Source: an uncultured Oscillospiraceae bacterium
GTDB taxonomy: Bacteria; Bacillota; Clostridia; Oscillospirales; Acutalibacteraceae
Assembly: GCA_900539855.1 (NCBI GenBank)
Contig: UQDO01000006.1
Coordinates: 4,119-68,118 of the forward strand
Direction of reading: 5' to 3'
DNA: 64,000 nt
Position numbers and translations under genes: made by a program. Below, piece by piece: positions 16,945 through 26,100 of this stretch. The notes under the pieces are model-generated. The model was not told where the DNA came from and made no database searches. It was given only the letters and a program-made list of their open reading frames with translations. Position 1 is the first letter of the stretch. Each line of letters starts with the position of its first letter.

Positions 16945-17180
16945 AAACCTCCGCCGGAAATATCCGACGGAGGCGAATTATCGCGGTTCCACTCCTGTTT
17001 ATCACTTAAAACGGTTGTAACGTGACCGACGCACGGGAATACTTTAAAAAATTTCCTCCCGCGTGCTGACGGGTGCATTCACCGCGATCCCGACCGGCTC
17101 AGAAACCTTTCAGTCGGTGAGTTTCTGTCCCTTTTGCCCGGTAAAGGCGGCTACTTATCCCTTTTACGCATTTAATTATA
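16945..17180 (-). promoter_or_regulatory. T-box riboswitch, cysteine (UGC) specifier
   Basis: On the minus strand the leader shows GAA-TGC-ACC with the specifier TGC at 17075-17077. The core GGAGTGGAACCGCGA is at 16981-16995. The terminator CCTCCGTCGGA pairs with TCCGGCGGAGG (16948-16972) and is followed by TTTTTGTTTT. It should sense uncharged tRNA-Cys and release cysE and cysS. Placement right before cysE and the matching specifier support each other. Confidence 0.92.
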
Positions 17181-17186
17181 TACTAT

Positions 17187-17214
17187 ATTATATCAGATTT
17201 TTTCGATTTGTCTA
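17187..17214 (-). promoter_or_regulatory. Promoter of the cys T-box leader
   Basis: Minus strand TAGACA (17209-17214), 16-bp spacer, TATAAT (17187-17192) preceded by TGA. The predicted start is near 17180. Confidence 0.65.
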
Positions 17215-17229
17215 CAAAAAATTTATCGG

Positions 17230-18033
17230 TCAGCATTTCTCTCTCGCCTGTCTGAGGCTGAGTCCCAGCACAACCAGTCCTGCCCCGAACAAAGCGGAGG
17301 ACAGCAAATTTATAAAGTCTGCCGTCATAGTGGATCTTAACAACTCATACGAGCTCAAATTTACAAGTCCCGTAAGGCAATAGTAAGCGCCGACTGCAAA
17401 AAGCGCGGCAGGAAGCGTCGCCTTTACGGCGCTGCCGCCCGTTACCGTCGCATCGGACGGCATATTAAAAGCCTTTACACTGCTGCATATTCCGCCGTAG
17501 AGGAATATGCCGAGAGCTATAATAACGCCTGCCTTAACGGCAAAGTACACAGCCTGCAGCGTGTTGATACTGCTGTCAGTATCGACAAGCCCGTGGTTCG
17601 GTATTAACATCTCATATCCGAATAAGCCGAACCTTGCCAAAAAACTGTCGGCGCTCATCTCCGGCGTAAAAATGAGTACTGCGACGGCGATGACAAGCAG
17701 ACCCGCATATACGAAATACACGACCTGTTTTATTCTCATTACAACGCCGAGCGTTTTGAGCACCGGTCTTATGCTGCCGCTTTCGCATCCCTGCGACGCG
17801 AATGAATACAGCATCCATGCCAGAACAGAATAAAAAGTCCTCCAAAAGAAATTCGGCAGATACAGCATACAGTACTGTGGGTTCAGAAGTATTGTGTTTA
17901 CGTTCAATGCCGCGGAAATTGTCAGCAGCAGTGCGGCTGCAAAAAACAGCCTGCCGCCGAAAATGCCCTGACATAAAGTCTCACTTTTTGCCGCATCACA
18001 GGTTCGTTTCGGTTTTGCCTGTTCACAGTTCAT
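17230..18033 (-). CDS. Multi-pass membrane protein of unknown function
   Basis: 267 residues, not recognised. A Cys/Lys-rich cytoplasmic-looking N-terminus (MNCEQAKPKRTCDAAKSETLCQG) precedes about six hydrophobic segments: LFFAAALLLTISAALNV, FFWRTFYSVLAWMLYSF, VVYFVYAGLLVIAVAVLIF, VYFAVKAGVIIALGIFLYGG, LPAALFAVGAYYCLTGLV, FGAGLVVLGLSLR. ATG 18033 has GGGAGG upstream. It follows pgsA by 36 bp in the same direction, so may be cotranscribed, and ends just before the cys T-box promoter. No enzymatic motif is visible. Confidence 0.7.
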   Translation of the reverse strand: MNCEQAKPKRTCDAAKSETLCQGIFGGRLFFAAALLLTISAALNVNTILLNPQYCMLYLPNFFWRTFYSVLAWMLYSFASQGCESGSIRPVLKTLGVVMRIKQVVYFVYAGLLVIAVAVLIFTPEMSADSFLARFGLFGYEMLIPNHGLVDTDSSINTLQAVYFAVKAGVIIALGIFLYGGICSSVKAFNMPSDATVTGGSAVKATLPAALFAVGAYYCLTGLVNLSSYELLRSTMTADFINLLSSALFGAGLVVLGLSLRQAREKC

Positions 18034-18069
18034 CCTGCGCCCTCCCTTTTTTTATATCTTGATCATAAA

Positions 18070-18651
18070 TTATTTTGCCGGGTTGATATAATCGAAGCTG
18101 TCCTTCATATATATCGCGCCGGAAATGACCGTAAAGAGTGCCGACAGCCAGATAAGCACGGTAAACACCGCCTCGAGCGCCATAGACGCCGACGACAGCA
18201 CAGTTATTTCCTCGCAAAAGACCTTGACCGCAATGCCGTAGATAACGGTCACCATCTGGGTGACGGTCTTTATTTTTCCGAAAATATTTGCGGCTATGAC
18301 CACGCCCTTGTCGGACGACACCACAACCAGTCTTAATGACGACACCATAAATTCGCGAAAAAGAATTATAAACAGCACCCAGGCTATACCCTTGCCGTAA
18401 TCCATTGCAAGAAAGGCTATGAACGCCGATGTGGTAAGCATTTTATCGGCTAAGGGATCAAGAAATTTTCCGAAATTGGTGACAATGTGGTGCTTTCTCG
18501 CAAGCATACCGTCAAGGTAGTCGGTAAAGGATGCCAGCGCAAACAAAGCAAGAGCCACTATATAATGGAACTTAAAATCTATAAGCATCGCCGCCATAAA
18601 AAGGGGCGTCATAATAACCCGTGTCAGGGTCAGCTTGTTTGGCAGATTCAT
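18070..18651 (-). CDS. pgsA: CDP-diacylglycerol-glycerol-3-phosphate 3-phosphatidyltransferase
   Basis: 193 residues. The CDP-alcohol phosphotransferase signature DGMLARKHHIVTNFGKFLDP fits D-G-x2-A-R-x8-G-x3-D-x3-D (the last Asp in PLADK), at about residues 47-70. N-terminal NLPNKLTLTRVIMTPLF and several membrane helices are typical. It makes phosphatidylglycerol phosphate, the precursor of PG and lipoteichoic acid anchors. It overlaps the rimO stop by 4 bases, a common recA-neighbourhood order in Firmicutes. Confidence 0.92.
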   Translation of the reverse strand: MNLPNKLTLTRVIMTPLFMAAMLIDFKFHYIVALALFALASFTDYLDGMLARKHHIVTNFGKFLDPLADKMLTTSAFIAFLAMDYGKGIAWVLFIILFREFMVSSLRLVVVSSDKGVVIAANIFGKIKTVTQMVTVIYGIAVKVFCEEITVLSSASMALEAVFTVLIWLSALFTVISGAIYMKDSFDYINPAK

Positions 18652-20000
18652 TTGATTTCCTCGCTTTCATGGTAGTCTGCGGTCTGTTCGCCCAAAAGGT
18701 CGTATTCAATGGCGTCGTTTATAAGGACATACACAAGATCGCCAACCGAAATTTCGCCGTTTGCCTTGAAAAACACCTTTCCGTCTATATCCGGAGCGTC
18801 GGCGCGGCTCCTGCCGAACCAGCATTTGATATAATCGTCGTAGCCCTCGACCAGCACCTGCTGCACGGTGCCGAACTTTTCCTCATTTTTTTGCAGCGTT
18901 ATCGAAAGCTGGTCGTTCATTATTATCTCGCTGCGGTCGACCCTTTGCTGCATCGGTATCTGATCGGGGAATTCTGCCGCTGCGGTGCCCTCCTCCTCGG
19001 AATAGGCAAAGCAGCCAAGACGGTCGAACCTTACCGCCTTTACAAACTCGCAAAGCTCGCTGAACTGCCGCTCGGTCTCGCCGGGGAAGCCGGTGATAAG
19101 GGTCGTTCTGAGCGTTATGTCGGGTATTTTCGCCCTTATGCGGCCCATTAGAGCCTCAAGCTCCTCCCTTGAACCGCCGCGGTTCATGCGGCGAAGTATC
19201 TCCTTGTCGCAGTGCTGTATCGGAATGTCGAGGTAATGCAGCAGCTTTGGCTCCTTACTCATCACGTCAAGCAGCTCGTCGGTTATAAGGTCGGGATATG
19301 TATAAAGCACCCTTATCCATTCTATGCCGGGGATTTTGCACAAATTAGTAAGCAGCTGCGCCAGCTTAGGCTCACCGTAAAGGTCCTTGCCGTAGCGTGT
19401 TGTGTCCTGCGCGACCACTACAAGCTCCTTTACTCCGCTTTCGGCAAGATGCCCTGCCTCAAACAGTATATCCTGCATGTATCTGCTGCGGTATCTGCCG
19501 CGTATCGCCGGAATGGCGCAGTATGTACAGCAGTTGTCGCAGCCCTCGGCGATCTTTATATATGCGGTGTAGAAGGGGGTGGTAAGCATCCGGTCGCCTT
19601 CTATTATAAGCTCCTCTTTTTTGCCGTAGACGTTTTCCCCGTCGCCGCAAAGTGCCTTTTTAACTATATCGACTATATCGTTGTTTCCTGCCAGTCCCAC
19701 AACTGTGTCAACCTCGGGCATCTGCTCCTTTATCTCATCACGGTAACGCTCCGCAAGGCAGCCGGTGACTATCAGCGCCTTTAAATTGCCGTCGGTCTTA
19801 TATGCCGATACCTCAAGTATATTTTCTATCGCCTCCTGCTTTGCGGACTCGATAAATCCGCAGGTGTTGACGATTATGGCGTCAGCCTCAGACTCGACCG
19901 GCGTTATCTCAAAGCCGGCGTCCTCAAGTTTTTTCAGCATGACCTCGGCATCGATCTGATTTTTGGGGCATCCGAGCGATACCATTCCGATTTTCTGCAT
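18648..20000 (-). CDS. rimO: Ribosomal protein S12 methylthiotransferase
   Basis: 450 residues, usual length. UPF0004 domain with conserved cysteines in MVSLGCPKNQIDAEVM, VNTCGFIESAKQEAI and VTGCLAERY; radical-SAM cluster EGCDNCCTYCAIPAIRGRYRSR; C-terminal TRAM domain (about 375-440). It adds a methylthio group to Asp of ribosomal protein S12. The RimO subfamily rather than MiaB is supported by LGCPKN and the SR after RGRY. Coupled to pgsA. Confidence 0.93.
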   Translation of the reverse strand: MQKIGMVSLGCPKNQIDAEVMLKKLEDAGFEITPVESEADAIIVNTCGFIESAKQEAIENILEVSAYKTDGNLKALIVTGCLAERYRDEIKEQMPEVDTVVGLAGNNDIVDIVKKALCGDGENVYGKKEELIIEGDRMLTTPFYTAYIKIAEGCDNCCTYCAIPAIRGRYRSRYMQDILFEAGHLAESGVKELVVVAQDTTRYGKDLYGEPKLAQLLTNLCKIPGIEWIRVLYTYPDLITDELLDVMSKEPKLLHYLDIPIQHCDKEILRRMNRGGSREELEALMGRIRAKIPDITLRTTLITGFPGETERQFSELCEFVKAVRFDRLGCFAYSEEEGTAAAEFPDQIPMQQRVDRSEIIMNDQLSITLQKNEEKFGTVQQVLVEGYDDYIKCWFGRSRADAPDIDGKVFFKANGEISVGDLVYVLINDAIEYDLLGEQTADYHESEEIK

Positions 20001-20012
20001 GGGTGTTTCCTC

Positions 20013-20690
20013 TCAAAATTCCGTATTTTCTGTATCAAAGACGTCCTCGCCTGCCTCTTCGAGAGCCCTTTTTACGGTCTGCACCGAAAAGCCCTTCCTG
20101 ACAAACGCCGCCATCATGCGGTCGACATCCTTTTGCGAGCGCAGCTTATTTTTGAATCTGCGCTCATATATTTCGGTCACGGCTCTTACCGGATCGTATT
20201 CGTATTCCTTTTCCTCTTTTAAAGCCGACAGCAGCTCACGGTCTATGCCCTCGGTGCTCAATGTATAAAGAGCCATTTTAAGGGACATTCCCTTATCAGC
20301 CATCAGCCGTTCGAGCCTGCGCCCGGCATAGTCGCGGTCGTTTATAAGACCCAATTCCTCCATGCGGTCGGCTGCCGCCACGGCGGCATAATCGGGAAAA
20401 GAGGCGCAAAGCTTTTTTATAAGCCCTGCTTTAGGGTAGGACGACCGTGAAAGGTACCACATCGCCCTGCTTTTTGCCCTTTTTATGTGCGACTGCGAGA
20501 CAAGCGACTCCAGCTCCTCGTCGGTCAGCTCCATGCCTGCCGAAAGTCTTTTCATTTCGCAAAGCTCGCTGTCAAGCGCGATAAGCCCTGCCGCGTCGGT
20601 CTCGGCAAGAAAAAGCTCCGGTTCGACCGGCTGGTCAAATTCCACGCCGGTAAGACTTTTGCGGCGCGGCTTGAGTGCAATTATTTTCAT
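20013..20690 (-). CDS. recX: RecX regulatory protein
   Basis: 225 residues. Three tandem helical RecX repeats: AKSRAMWYLSRSSYPKAGLIKKL, AADRMEELGLINDRDYAGRRLERLMADKGMS, and the C-terminal KNKLRSQKDVDRMMAAFVRKGFS. RecX binds RecA filaments and limits their growth. The start codon overlaps the recA stop (TAATG), so the two are coupled. About 55 N-terminal residues precede the repeats, as in Firmicutes RecX. Confidence 0.88.
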   Translation of the reverse strand: MKIIALKPRRKSLTGVEFDQPVEPELFLAETDAAGLIALDSELCEMKRLSAGMELTDEELESLVSQSHIKRAKSRAMWYLSRSSYPKAGLIKKLCASFPDYAAVAAADRMEELGLINDRDYAGRRLERLMADKGMSLKMALYTLSTEGIDRELLSALKEEKEYEYDPVRAVTEIYERRFKNKLRSQKDVDRMMAAFVRKGFSVQTVKRALEEAGEDVFDTENTEF

Positions 20691-21817
20691 TATTCAACGT
20701 CAACGTCTATGCTGATCTTGGGTCTGCGCTTTGCAGGTGTCTCTGCCGCCGGCGCTTCCTCAGGAGCAGCAGCCGGTGCCGCGGCCTCTTCGGCAGCCGC
20801 AGCCGCCTTGCCCTTTTTCTGCGAGGCAGGAGCTTCAGCCAGCTTTTCCCTTATCTTGTCCTCGATCTCCTTCGCAAGCTCGGGGTGCTCTGCTATGTAA
20901 GCCTTGGCATTGTCACGTCCCTGTGCTATCTTTTCGTCGTTATATGATATCCATGCGCCCGAGCGCTTTACGATATCGTACTTTATGCCGAGGTCGATTA
21001 TCTCGCCCTCGTGCGAGATGCCGCGTCCGTACATAATATCGAACTCAGCCTCTTTAAAAGGCGGCGCGACCTTGTTTTTTACGACCTTTGCCTTGGTCCT
21101 GTTGCCCACGATCTCTCCGCCGACCTTTATGCTCTCCTGACGGCGTATGTCAAGACGGACCGACGCGTAGAACCTCAGCGCTCTGCCGCCCGTCGTGGTC
21201 TCGCTGCTGCCGTAAACGACGCCGACCTTGTCGCGCAGCTGGTTTATGAATATCGCTATGCAGTTCGATTTTGATATCGCGCCTGCCAGCTTTCTGAGCG
21301 CCTGCGACATAAGTCTTGCATGCAGACCCATGTGTGAGTCGCCCATGTCGCCCTCTATTTCTGCCTTAGGCACCAGCGCCGCGACCGAGTCGATAACAAC
21401 GACCTCTATGGCGCCCGAGCGGACGAGCGCCTCGGTTATTTCGAGCGCCTGCTCGCCGGTATCGGGCTGGGACACCAGCATGGAGTCGATATCAACGCCA
21501 AGATTTGCGGCATAGACCGGGTCGAGCGCATGCTCAACGTCTATAAACGCCACCTCGCCGCCCTGCTTCTGGGCTTCGGCTATAACGTGGAGGGCTATCG
21601 TGGTCTTACCTGACGACTCCGGTCCGAATATCTCAACGATTCTGCCCTTGGGCAGTCCGCCTATGCCGAGCGCCGCATCAAGACCGATAGATCCGGTCGA
21701 GATGTGATCGACATTCATGTGCATGTTTTCGCCGAGCTTCATTATAGTGCCCTTGCCGAAATTCTTTTCGATCTGTTCAAGGGCAGTTGCCAATGCTTTT
21801 GCCTTATCGTCTGCCAT
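20690..21817 (-). CDS. recA: Recombinase RecA
   Basis: 375 residues. Walker A GPESSGKTTIAL (about residues 65-76), Walker B VVIDSVAALVP, DNA-binding loop region MGLHARLMSQALRKLAG and GGRALRFYASVRLDIRR are all present. The C-terminus is unusually Ala/Glu/Pro-rich (KGKAAAAAEEAAAPAAAPEEA) before KRRPKISIDVDVE. It forms filaments on single-stranded DNA for repair and SOS induction. No SOS operator was identified in the 19 bp between prmC and recA, so the promoter may lie further upstream. Confidence 0.97.
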   Translation of the reverse strand: MADDKAKALATALEQIEKNFGKGTIMKLGENMHMNVDHISTGSIGLDAALGIGGLPKGRIVEIFGPESSGKTTIALHVIAEAQKQGGEVAFIDVEHALDPVYAANLGVDIDSMLVSQPDTGEQALEITEALVRSGAIEVVVIDSVAALVPKAEIEGDMGDSHMGLHARLMSQALRKLAGAISKSNCIAIFINQLRDKVGVVYGSSETTTGGRALRFYASVRLDIRRQESIKVGGEIVGNRTKAKVVKNKVAPPFKEAEFDIMYGRGISHEGEIIDLGIKYDIVKRSGAWISYNDEKIAQGRDNAKAYIAEHPELAKEIEDKIREKLAEAPASQKKGKAAAAAEEAAAPAAAPEEAPAAETPAKRRPKISIDVDVE

Positions 21818-21836
21818 TTTTAGTTCTCCTTATATT

Positions 21837-22655
21837 TTAATATATATATTTTGCAAATACAACGCGGTCGTTTCCGCAAATGTCCTTTTTTGCGCTTACA
21901 TCGGTAAAGCCGCAGCATCCGAGCAGCGTCTCAACCTCGCGCCTTTGGTCATAGCCCGTTTCAAAAACGATATGACCGCCGCTTTTTAAAAGATGCTTCC
22001 ACTCTCCGGCTATTTTTCTGTAGAACAAAAGCCCGTCCTCTCCACCGTCAAGCGCCATTTCCGGCTCACATTTTACCTCTTTTGACAGCTGCGGCAGCTC
22101 TGCCGTTCTTATATACGGCGGATTGCTTATCAAGAGATCAAACCGCTTTTCGGTTTCAAAAGCCCCGTTTAAAACATCCGCCGTTATTATCTCACCGGGC
22201 GTGTGGTTAAGTACAAGGTTTTCCTTTAAATACTTTATCGCGTCGGGCGATTTTTCGACGAACGTGACCTTTGCCCCCACCGTTTTTGCAAGGGCGATGC
22301 CAATACATCCGCTGCCGGCGCAGATATCGAGCACTTTGGGCTCCGCTTTGCCCTTTAAAAGCGCCGCGGCGCAGTCTATCGCCGTTTCGGTGTCGGCGCG
22401 CGGTATCAGCACTCCGGGACCGACCTTAAAGGGCAGCCCGTAAAACTCCCACTCGCCCAAAATGTATTGCAGCGGTTCGCCCGATATTCTGCGTTTTTGG
22501 GCGACAAGTGCCGCAGAAACGGTACCGTCACCGACCGGGCAAAACCTTTTGCCGCCGTAAAATTTCACTATTTCGCCGGCTTCAAATGCGGCTGCGTCTA
22601 TTCCTGCCGCCGAAAGTCCGGCTTTTATCCTCGCCGTCAGCTCCTCAAAGGTCAT
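21837..22655 (-). CDS. prmC: Peptide chain release factor N5-glutamine methyltransferase
   Basis: 272 residues. N-terminal helical domain with RISGEPLQYILGEWEFYGLPFKV, then SAM motif VLDICAGSGCIGIALA and catalytic LLISNPPYIRTAEL (NPPY). PrmC methylates the Gln of the GGQ motif in release factors. The second residue of motif I is I-C rather than L-G, a small variant. It lies 48 bp after the DUF1385 gene, as seen in other clostridia (usually near prfA), although prfA is not in the window. Confidence 0.9.
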   Translation of the reverse strand: MTFEELTARIKAGLSAAGIDAAAFEAGEIVKFYGGKRFCPVGDGTVSAALVAQKRRISGEPLQYILGEWEFYGLPFKVGPGVLIPRADTETAIDCAAALLKGKAEPKVLDICAGSGCIGIALAKTVGAKVTFVEKSPDAIKYLKENLVLNHTPGEIITADVLNGAFETEKRFDLLISNPPYIRTAELPQLSKEVKCEPEMALDGGEDGLLFYRKIAGEWKHLLKSGGHIVFETGYDQRREVETLLGCCGFTDVSAKKDICGNDRVVFAKYIY

Positions 22656-22703
22656 TTTGATCTCCGTTCTGCCGCTGAAAAATCAATAAAAACGGGCTGC
22701 ATT

Positions 22704-23876
22704 TCACGCTATCTCGTCCGAGCCGTCGTCCGGTATGACATCCTTCATTGCGGCTATTGCGACCTCTATCATGCTGTCGTCAGGCTCCTTGGTCGTGAGC
22801 CTTTGTATCCACAGCCCCGGCGCGGCTATGATACGGGTAAGCACATTGTCATGCCGTCCGCAGAGCCTTATCAGCTCATAGCCCAGTCCGCAGATGACCG
22901 GAATAAGCAGTATCTTTATAGGCACCCAGAGGTAGTTGCGCGATATTATAAAATCGGGCAGAATGATCACCAGCAGGCTGCTTATAAGTATTCCCACCGC
23001 AAGCATAAGGAACATGAACGATGTTCCGCAGCGCGGATGAAAGCGCTTTTGTATCCTCACGTTTTCCACAGTGAGCGGAAGCCCGTGTTCATAACAGAAT
23101 ATGGTCTTGTGCTCCGCCCCGTGGTACATGAACACCCTTTTTATGTCCTTTTCAAGTGAAACGAGGGCTATGTAGCCTATGAATATCGCCATTTTTATGA
23201 CGCCCTCGATAAGGCCCTTGTAAAATTTAAGGTCGCCCGGTGTTATCGCGTCTATACCCTTGAAGGCAAGCGCCGGAAGGTACATAAACAGCACCACCGC
23301 CAGCACGATACCGAGCACCGAGCCTGCCGCCATTGCGGCTCCGGCTGCGACCGACGAGCCCTTCTTCTCATCCTTTTTTGCCGGGTCCTTCGCTTCCGTC
23401 TTATCTGCCGTTTCGGTTCCCGGCTGTGCGGCATCTGTTTGCCCGGCGGTTTCGGTGTCACTCGGCACAATGTCTCCGGTATCAGCCGCACAAGATTGCT
23501 CCGGCATGACTGCTTTTTCGTCCTGCTCCGTTTCCTGCCCGGCGTCCTTATGGCTTTGCTTTTTCTGCGCCTCCTGCTCCTCCAGCTCGGTAAAGCCGGA
23601 GATATCAGCCGAGCGCATCATGGCTTTGTAGCCTGTGACCATTGCCTCGACAAGGTTGACCATGCCGCGGATAAGCGGCAGACCGAAGAATTTATAACGG
23701 TCGCGCAGTCTGCTTTCCTTTACCTCGGAAAGGTCTATGCTGCCGTCGGTCTTTCTGACCGCCATGGCGGTCTTGTACGGTCCCTTCATCATAATGCCTT
23801 CGATAAGCGCCTGACCGCCTATCGACGTTTTTTTATATCCCAATTTGCGACCTCTTTTCCCTTTATACCTGTTCAT
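22704..23876 (-). CDS. DUF1385 family membrane protein (YqhQ-like)
   Basis: 390 residues. It begins with a basic stretch and KTSIGGQALIEGIMMKGPYKTAMAVRK, the family hallmark, continues to FFGLPLIRGMVNLVEAMVTGYKAMMRSA, then a poorly conserved acidic Gln/Glu/Thr-rich insert (about 105-180) before four to five membrane helices. Conserved YHGAEHKTIFCYEHG and HPRCGTSFMFLML are visible. Function is unestablished; the His/Cys-containing motifs suggest a possible metal site. Its 5' end overlaps the histidine kinase gene by 14 bases. Confidence 0.85.
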   Translation of the reverse strand: MNRYKGKRGRKLGYKKTSIGGQALIEGIMMKGPYKTAMAVRKTDGSIDLSEVKESRLRDRYKFFGLPLIRGMVNLVEAMVTGYKAMMRSADISGFTELEEQEAQKKQSHKDAGQETEQDEKAVMPEQSCAADTGDIVPSDTETAGQTDAAQPGTETADKTEAKDPAKKDEKKGSSVAAGAAMAAGSVLGIVLAVVLFMYLPALAFKGIDAITPGDLKFYKGLIEGVIKMAIFIGYIALVSLEKDIKRVFMYHGAEHKTIFCYEHGLPLTVENVRIQKRFHPRCGTSFMFLMLAVGILISSLLVIILPDFIISRNYLWVPIKILLIPVICGLGYELIRLCGRHDNVLTRIIAAPGLWIQRLTTKEPDDSMIEVAIAAMKDVIPDDGSDEIA

Positions 23877-25329
23877 TCTTTTGCTCGGGTGGGAATATGA
23901 CCTCGGTTATCTCGTCGGGCTGCGCCTTTACGGTCGGCAGCACGACGGTGACGGTCGTCCCCTCGCCCTCGACACTTTCAGCGAACAGCAGTCCGTTGTG
24001 GTGCTTTATTATTTCATCAGCGACCGCGAGCCCTATCCCCGAGCCGCGGACGTTGGTATTAGCCTTGTAGAATTTTTCCTTTATATGGTCGATATCCTTT
24101 GCCGGTATGCCGCAGCCGGTATCGCTTATGGTGACGCGGATGCAGCCTTCTTCGTTGAAGACCGACACTACGATATGACCGCCCGGCTCGGTGTATTTTA
24201 TGGCGTTGTCTATGATGTTTATAAACACCTGCTTGATACGGTCGCGGTCAGCCATTATCTTTTCGGTCCTTTCGGGACCGACGAAAACGAGCGACAGTTT
24301 GTGCTGCCTTGCCATTTCCTCATACATATCGACGACGTCGCCGATTATTTTAAGCGGATCGTTGAGCGACGGCGTTATGGTCAGCTTGCCGGATTCCATG
24401 CGTGAAAAGTCGAGCAGCTCCTCGACCAGTCCGGAAAGCCGGTCAGCCTCGCCGAGTATGACCTCCAGTCCGTGTCTTACGACATCGTCGTCCTCGCCGA
24501 CCGACATTTTTACCGTTTCGCCCCAGCCCTTTATGGCGGTCAGCGGCGTTCTCAGCTCATGTGAGACCGACGATATGAAATCGTTTTTCAGCTTGTCGGC
24601 ATTTTCAAGTTCCGACGCCATGTAGTTTATTGTGTCGCACAGCTCGCCTATCTCGTCGTTCTGCTTGACCTCCAGCCGGGCGTTCATGTCGCCGCCTGCT
24701 ATCTTTCTCGCCGCAGTGGTTACGTCGCGCACGGGACGGACTATGGAGTTTACGAAAAACGCGCCCGACAAAAGCGCAAATCCCACCATCAGCACACCTA
24801 TGGCTATAGCCATGCCGAGCAGAAATCCGTACGCCGTCATGACCTGCTCCATCGATACCACGACGCGATATGCGCCGTTTGAGCCGTAGCCAAGATCGGG
24901 CAGTACGGTTGTGACCGCCAGCACGCGCTCGCCGTTGTCGTTTTTACCGTACCATGACGCCTCGCCGCCGGTCCTTACCGCCTCGGCGTAGTCGGTCGCC
25001 CCGTCTTGTCCGCCGTCAAAAGCAAAGCCGTTGGTGGTCACAAGCATGTTGCCCGAAGCGTCGAATATCTGCACCTCTATTTTGTCGCGGTACATAAAAT
25101 CCTGCGCGTAGCTTCTTGCCGCGGCAGGGAAGCCGGTTTCATCGGTAAGGGAAAGAACATTTATATCACGGACATATTCCGAAGCCGAGCTTATAACAAG
25201 GCTTTTGTAATAGTTGAACAGCGCCACGCCGACGCTTATTTCGCCGACTACGACCACAAGCATAATAACCGGCAGTATGTTTATCAGCCAGCGTCTTGTT
25301 ATGCTGTGCAGCTTTATGTTAAGATCCAT
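23863..25329 (-). CDS. Sensor histidine kinase
   Basis: 488 residues. Two membrane helices (about 13-38 and 170-194) flank an extracytoplasmic sensor domain of about 130 residues. They are followed by HAMP (195-247), the HisKA phospho-acceptor box SSVSHELRTPLTAIKGW, N box FINIIDNAIKYT, and G boxes DTGCGIPAKD and GSGIGLAVADEI. It autophosphorylates on His and passes phosphate to the response regulator encoded just upstream. The arrangement lipoprotein-regulator-kinase suggests the lipoprotein may feed the sensor domain. Closest by eye to the PhoR/WalK class, without a PAS domain. Confidence 0.9.
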   Translation of the reverse strand: MDLNIKLHSITRRWLINILPVIMLVVVVGEISVGVALFNYYKSLVISSASEYVRDINVLSLTDETGFPAAARSYAQDFMYRDKIEVQIFDASGNMLVTTNGFAFDGGQDGATDYAEAVRTGGEASWYGKNDNGERVLAVTTVLPDLGYGSNGAYRVVVSMEQVMTAYGFLLGMAIAIGVLMVGFALLSGAFFVNSIVRPVRDVTTAARKIAGGDMNARLEVKQNDEIGELCDTINYMASELENADKLKNDFISSVSHELRTPLTAIKGWGETVKMSVGEDDDVVRHGLEVILGEADRLSGLVEELLDFSRMESGKLTITPSLNDPLKIIGDVVDMYEEMARQHKLSLVFVGPERTEKIMADRDRIKQVFINIIDNAIKYTEPGGHIVVSVFNEEGCIRVTISDTGCGIPAKDIDHIKEKFYKANTNVRGSGIGLAVADEIIKHHNGLLFAESVEGEGTTVTVVLPTVKAQPDEITEVIFPPEQKNEQV

Positions 25330-25370
25330 GTCCTTCCCTCCTTCTTTGCGTATTTAAACAGATAAACCGA

Positions 25371-26072
25371 TCAACCGGTGCACCACTTGTAGCCCATGCC
25401 CCAGACGGTAAGCAGGTGCTTCGGGTTGGACGGCTCATCCTCTATCTTCATTCTCAGGCGCCTTATATTGACGTCCACTATTTTTTCCTCGCCGAAATAC
25501 GATTCGCCCCAGACGCGTGTCAGTATATCGTTGCGCTCAAGCGGCGTATCGGGGTTTGTGAAAAGGTATTCTATTATCTGAAACTCGACCTGCGTAAGCT
25601 CTATGTTGCGGTCGTTTTTGGAAAGGGTGTGACGGCGCATGTTGAGCACAAATTCGCCGTGGCGTATCTCCTCCGACACGCCTTTGCCGGCATTGGCATG
25701 CACCTCGATGCGGCGGTAGAGCGAATCAACCCTCGCATTCAGCTCGGTCGGGCTGAACGGCTTGGTTATGTAATCGTCGGCGCCCAGCATCAGTCCGCTG
25801 ACCTTATCCATTTCCTGTGTACGGGCAGTGAGCATTATTATACCGAGCTCGGGTGACCGGCGGCGCAGTTCCTTGCAGAGCGCAAATCCGTCCATGCCCG
25901 GCATGGTAATGTCAAGCAGCGCTATGTCAAAGCCCTTGGGGTCGCTGTCAAAGATTTTGAGCGCCTCTTCGCCCGAGCCTGCCTCGACCGTTTCATAGCC
26001 GACGCGCCTTAGGTTTATGACCTCAAATTCCCTTATGTTCTGCTCGTCCTCAACAATCAGTATCCTTTTCAA
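25371..26072 (-). CDS. OmpR/PhoB-family response regulator
   Basis: 233 residues. Receiver domain: ILIVEDEQNIREFE (acidic pocket), ALLDITMPGMDGF (phospho-Asp), MLTARTQ, GADDYITKPFS (Lys). Winged helix at about 140-233: NIELTQVEFQIIEYLF, EEKIVDVNIRRLRMKIEDEP, LLTVWGMGYKW. Pairs with the kinase 41 bp downstream. ATG with GGAAAGC-type site, 28 bp after the lipoprotein gene. Targets are unknown. Confidence 0.92.
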   Translation of the reverse strand: MKRILIVEDEQNIREFEVINLRRVGYETVEAGSGEEALKIFDSDPKGFDIALLDITMPGMDGFALCKELRRRSPELGIIMLTARTQEMDKVSGLMLGADDYITKPFSPTELNARVDSLYRRIEVHANAGKGVSEEIRHGEFVLNMRRHTLSKNDRNIELTQVEFQIIEYLFTNPDTPLERNDILTRVWGESYFGEEKIVDVNIRRLRMKIEDEPSNPKHLLTVWGMGYKWCTG

Positions 26073-26100
26073 GACCGCTTTCCTCCGTTTCCCGTGACTG

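Noticed and set aside
16913..17005. N-terminal extension of cysE by 31 codons
   Set aside because: It would be translated from the T-box terminator and antiterminator; the TTG at 16912 has a proper ribosome site and gives the normal CysE N-terminus.
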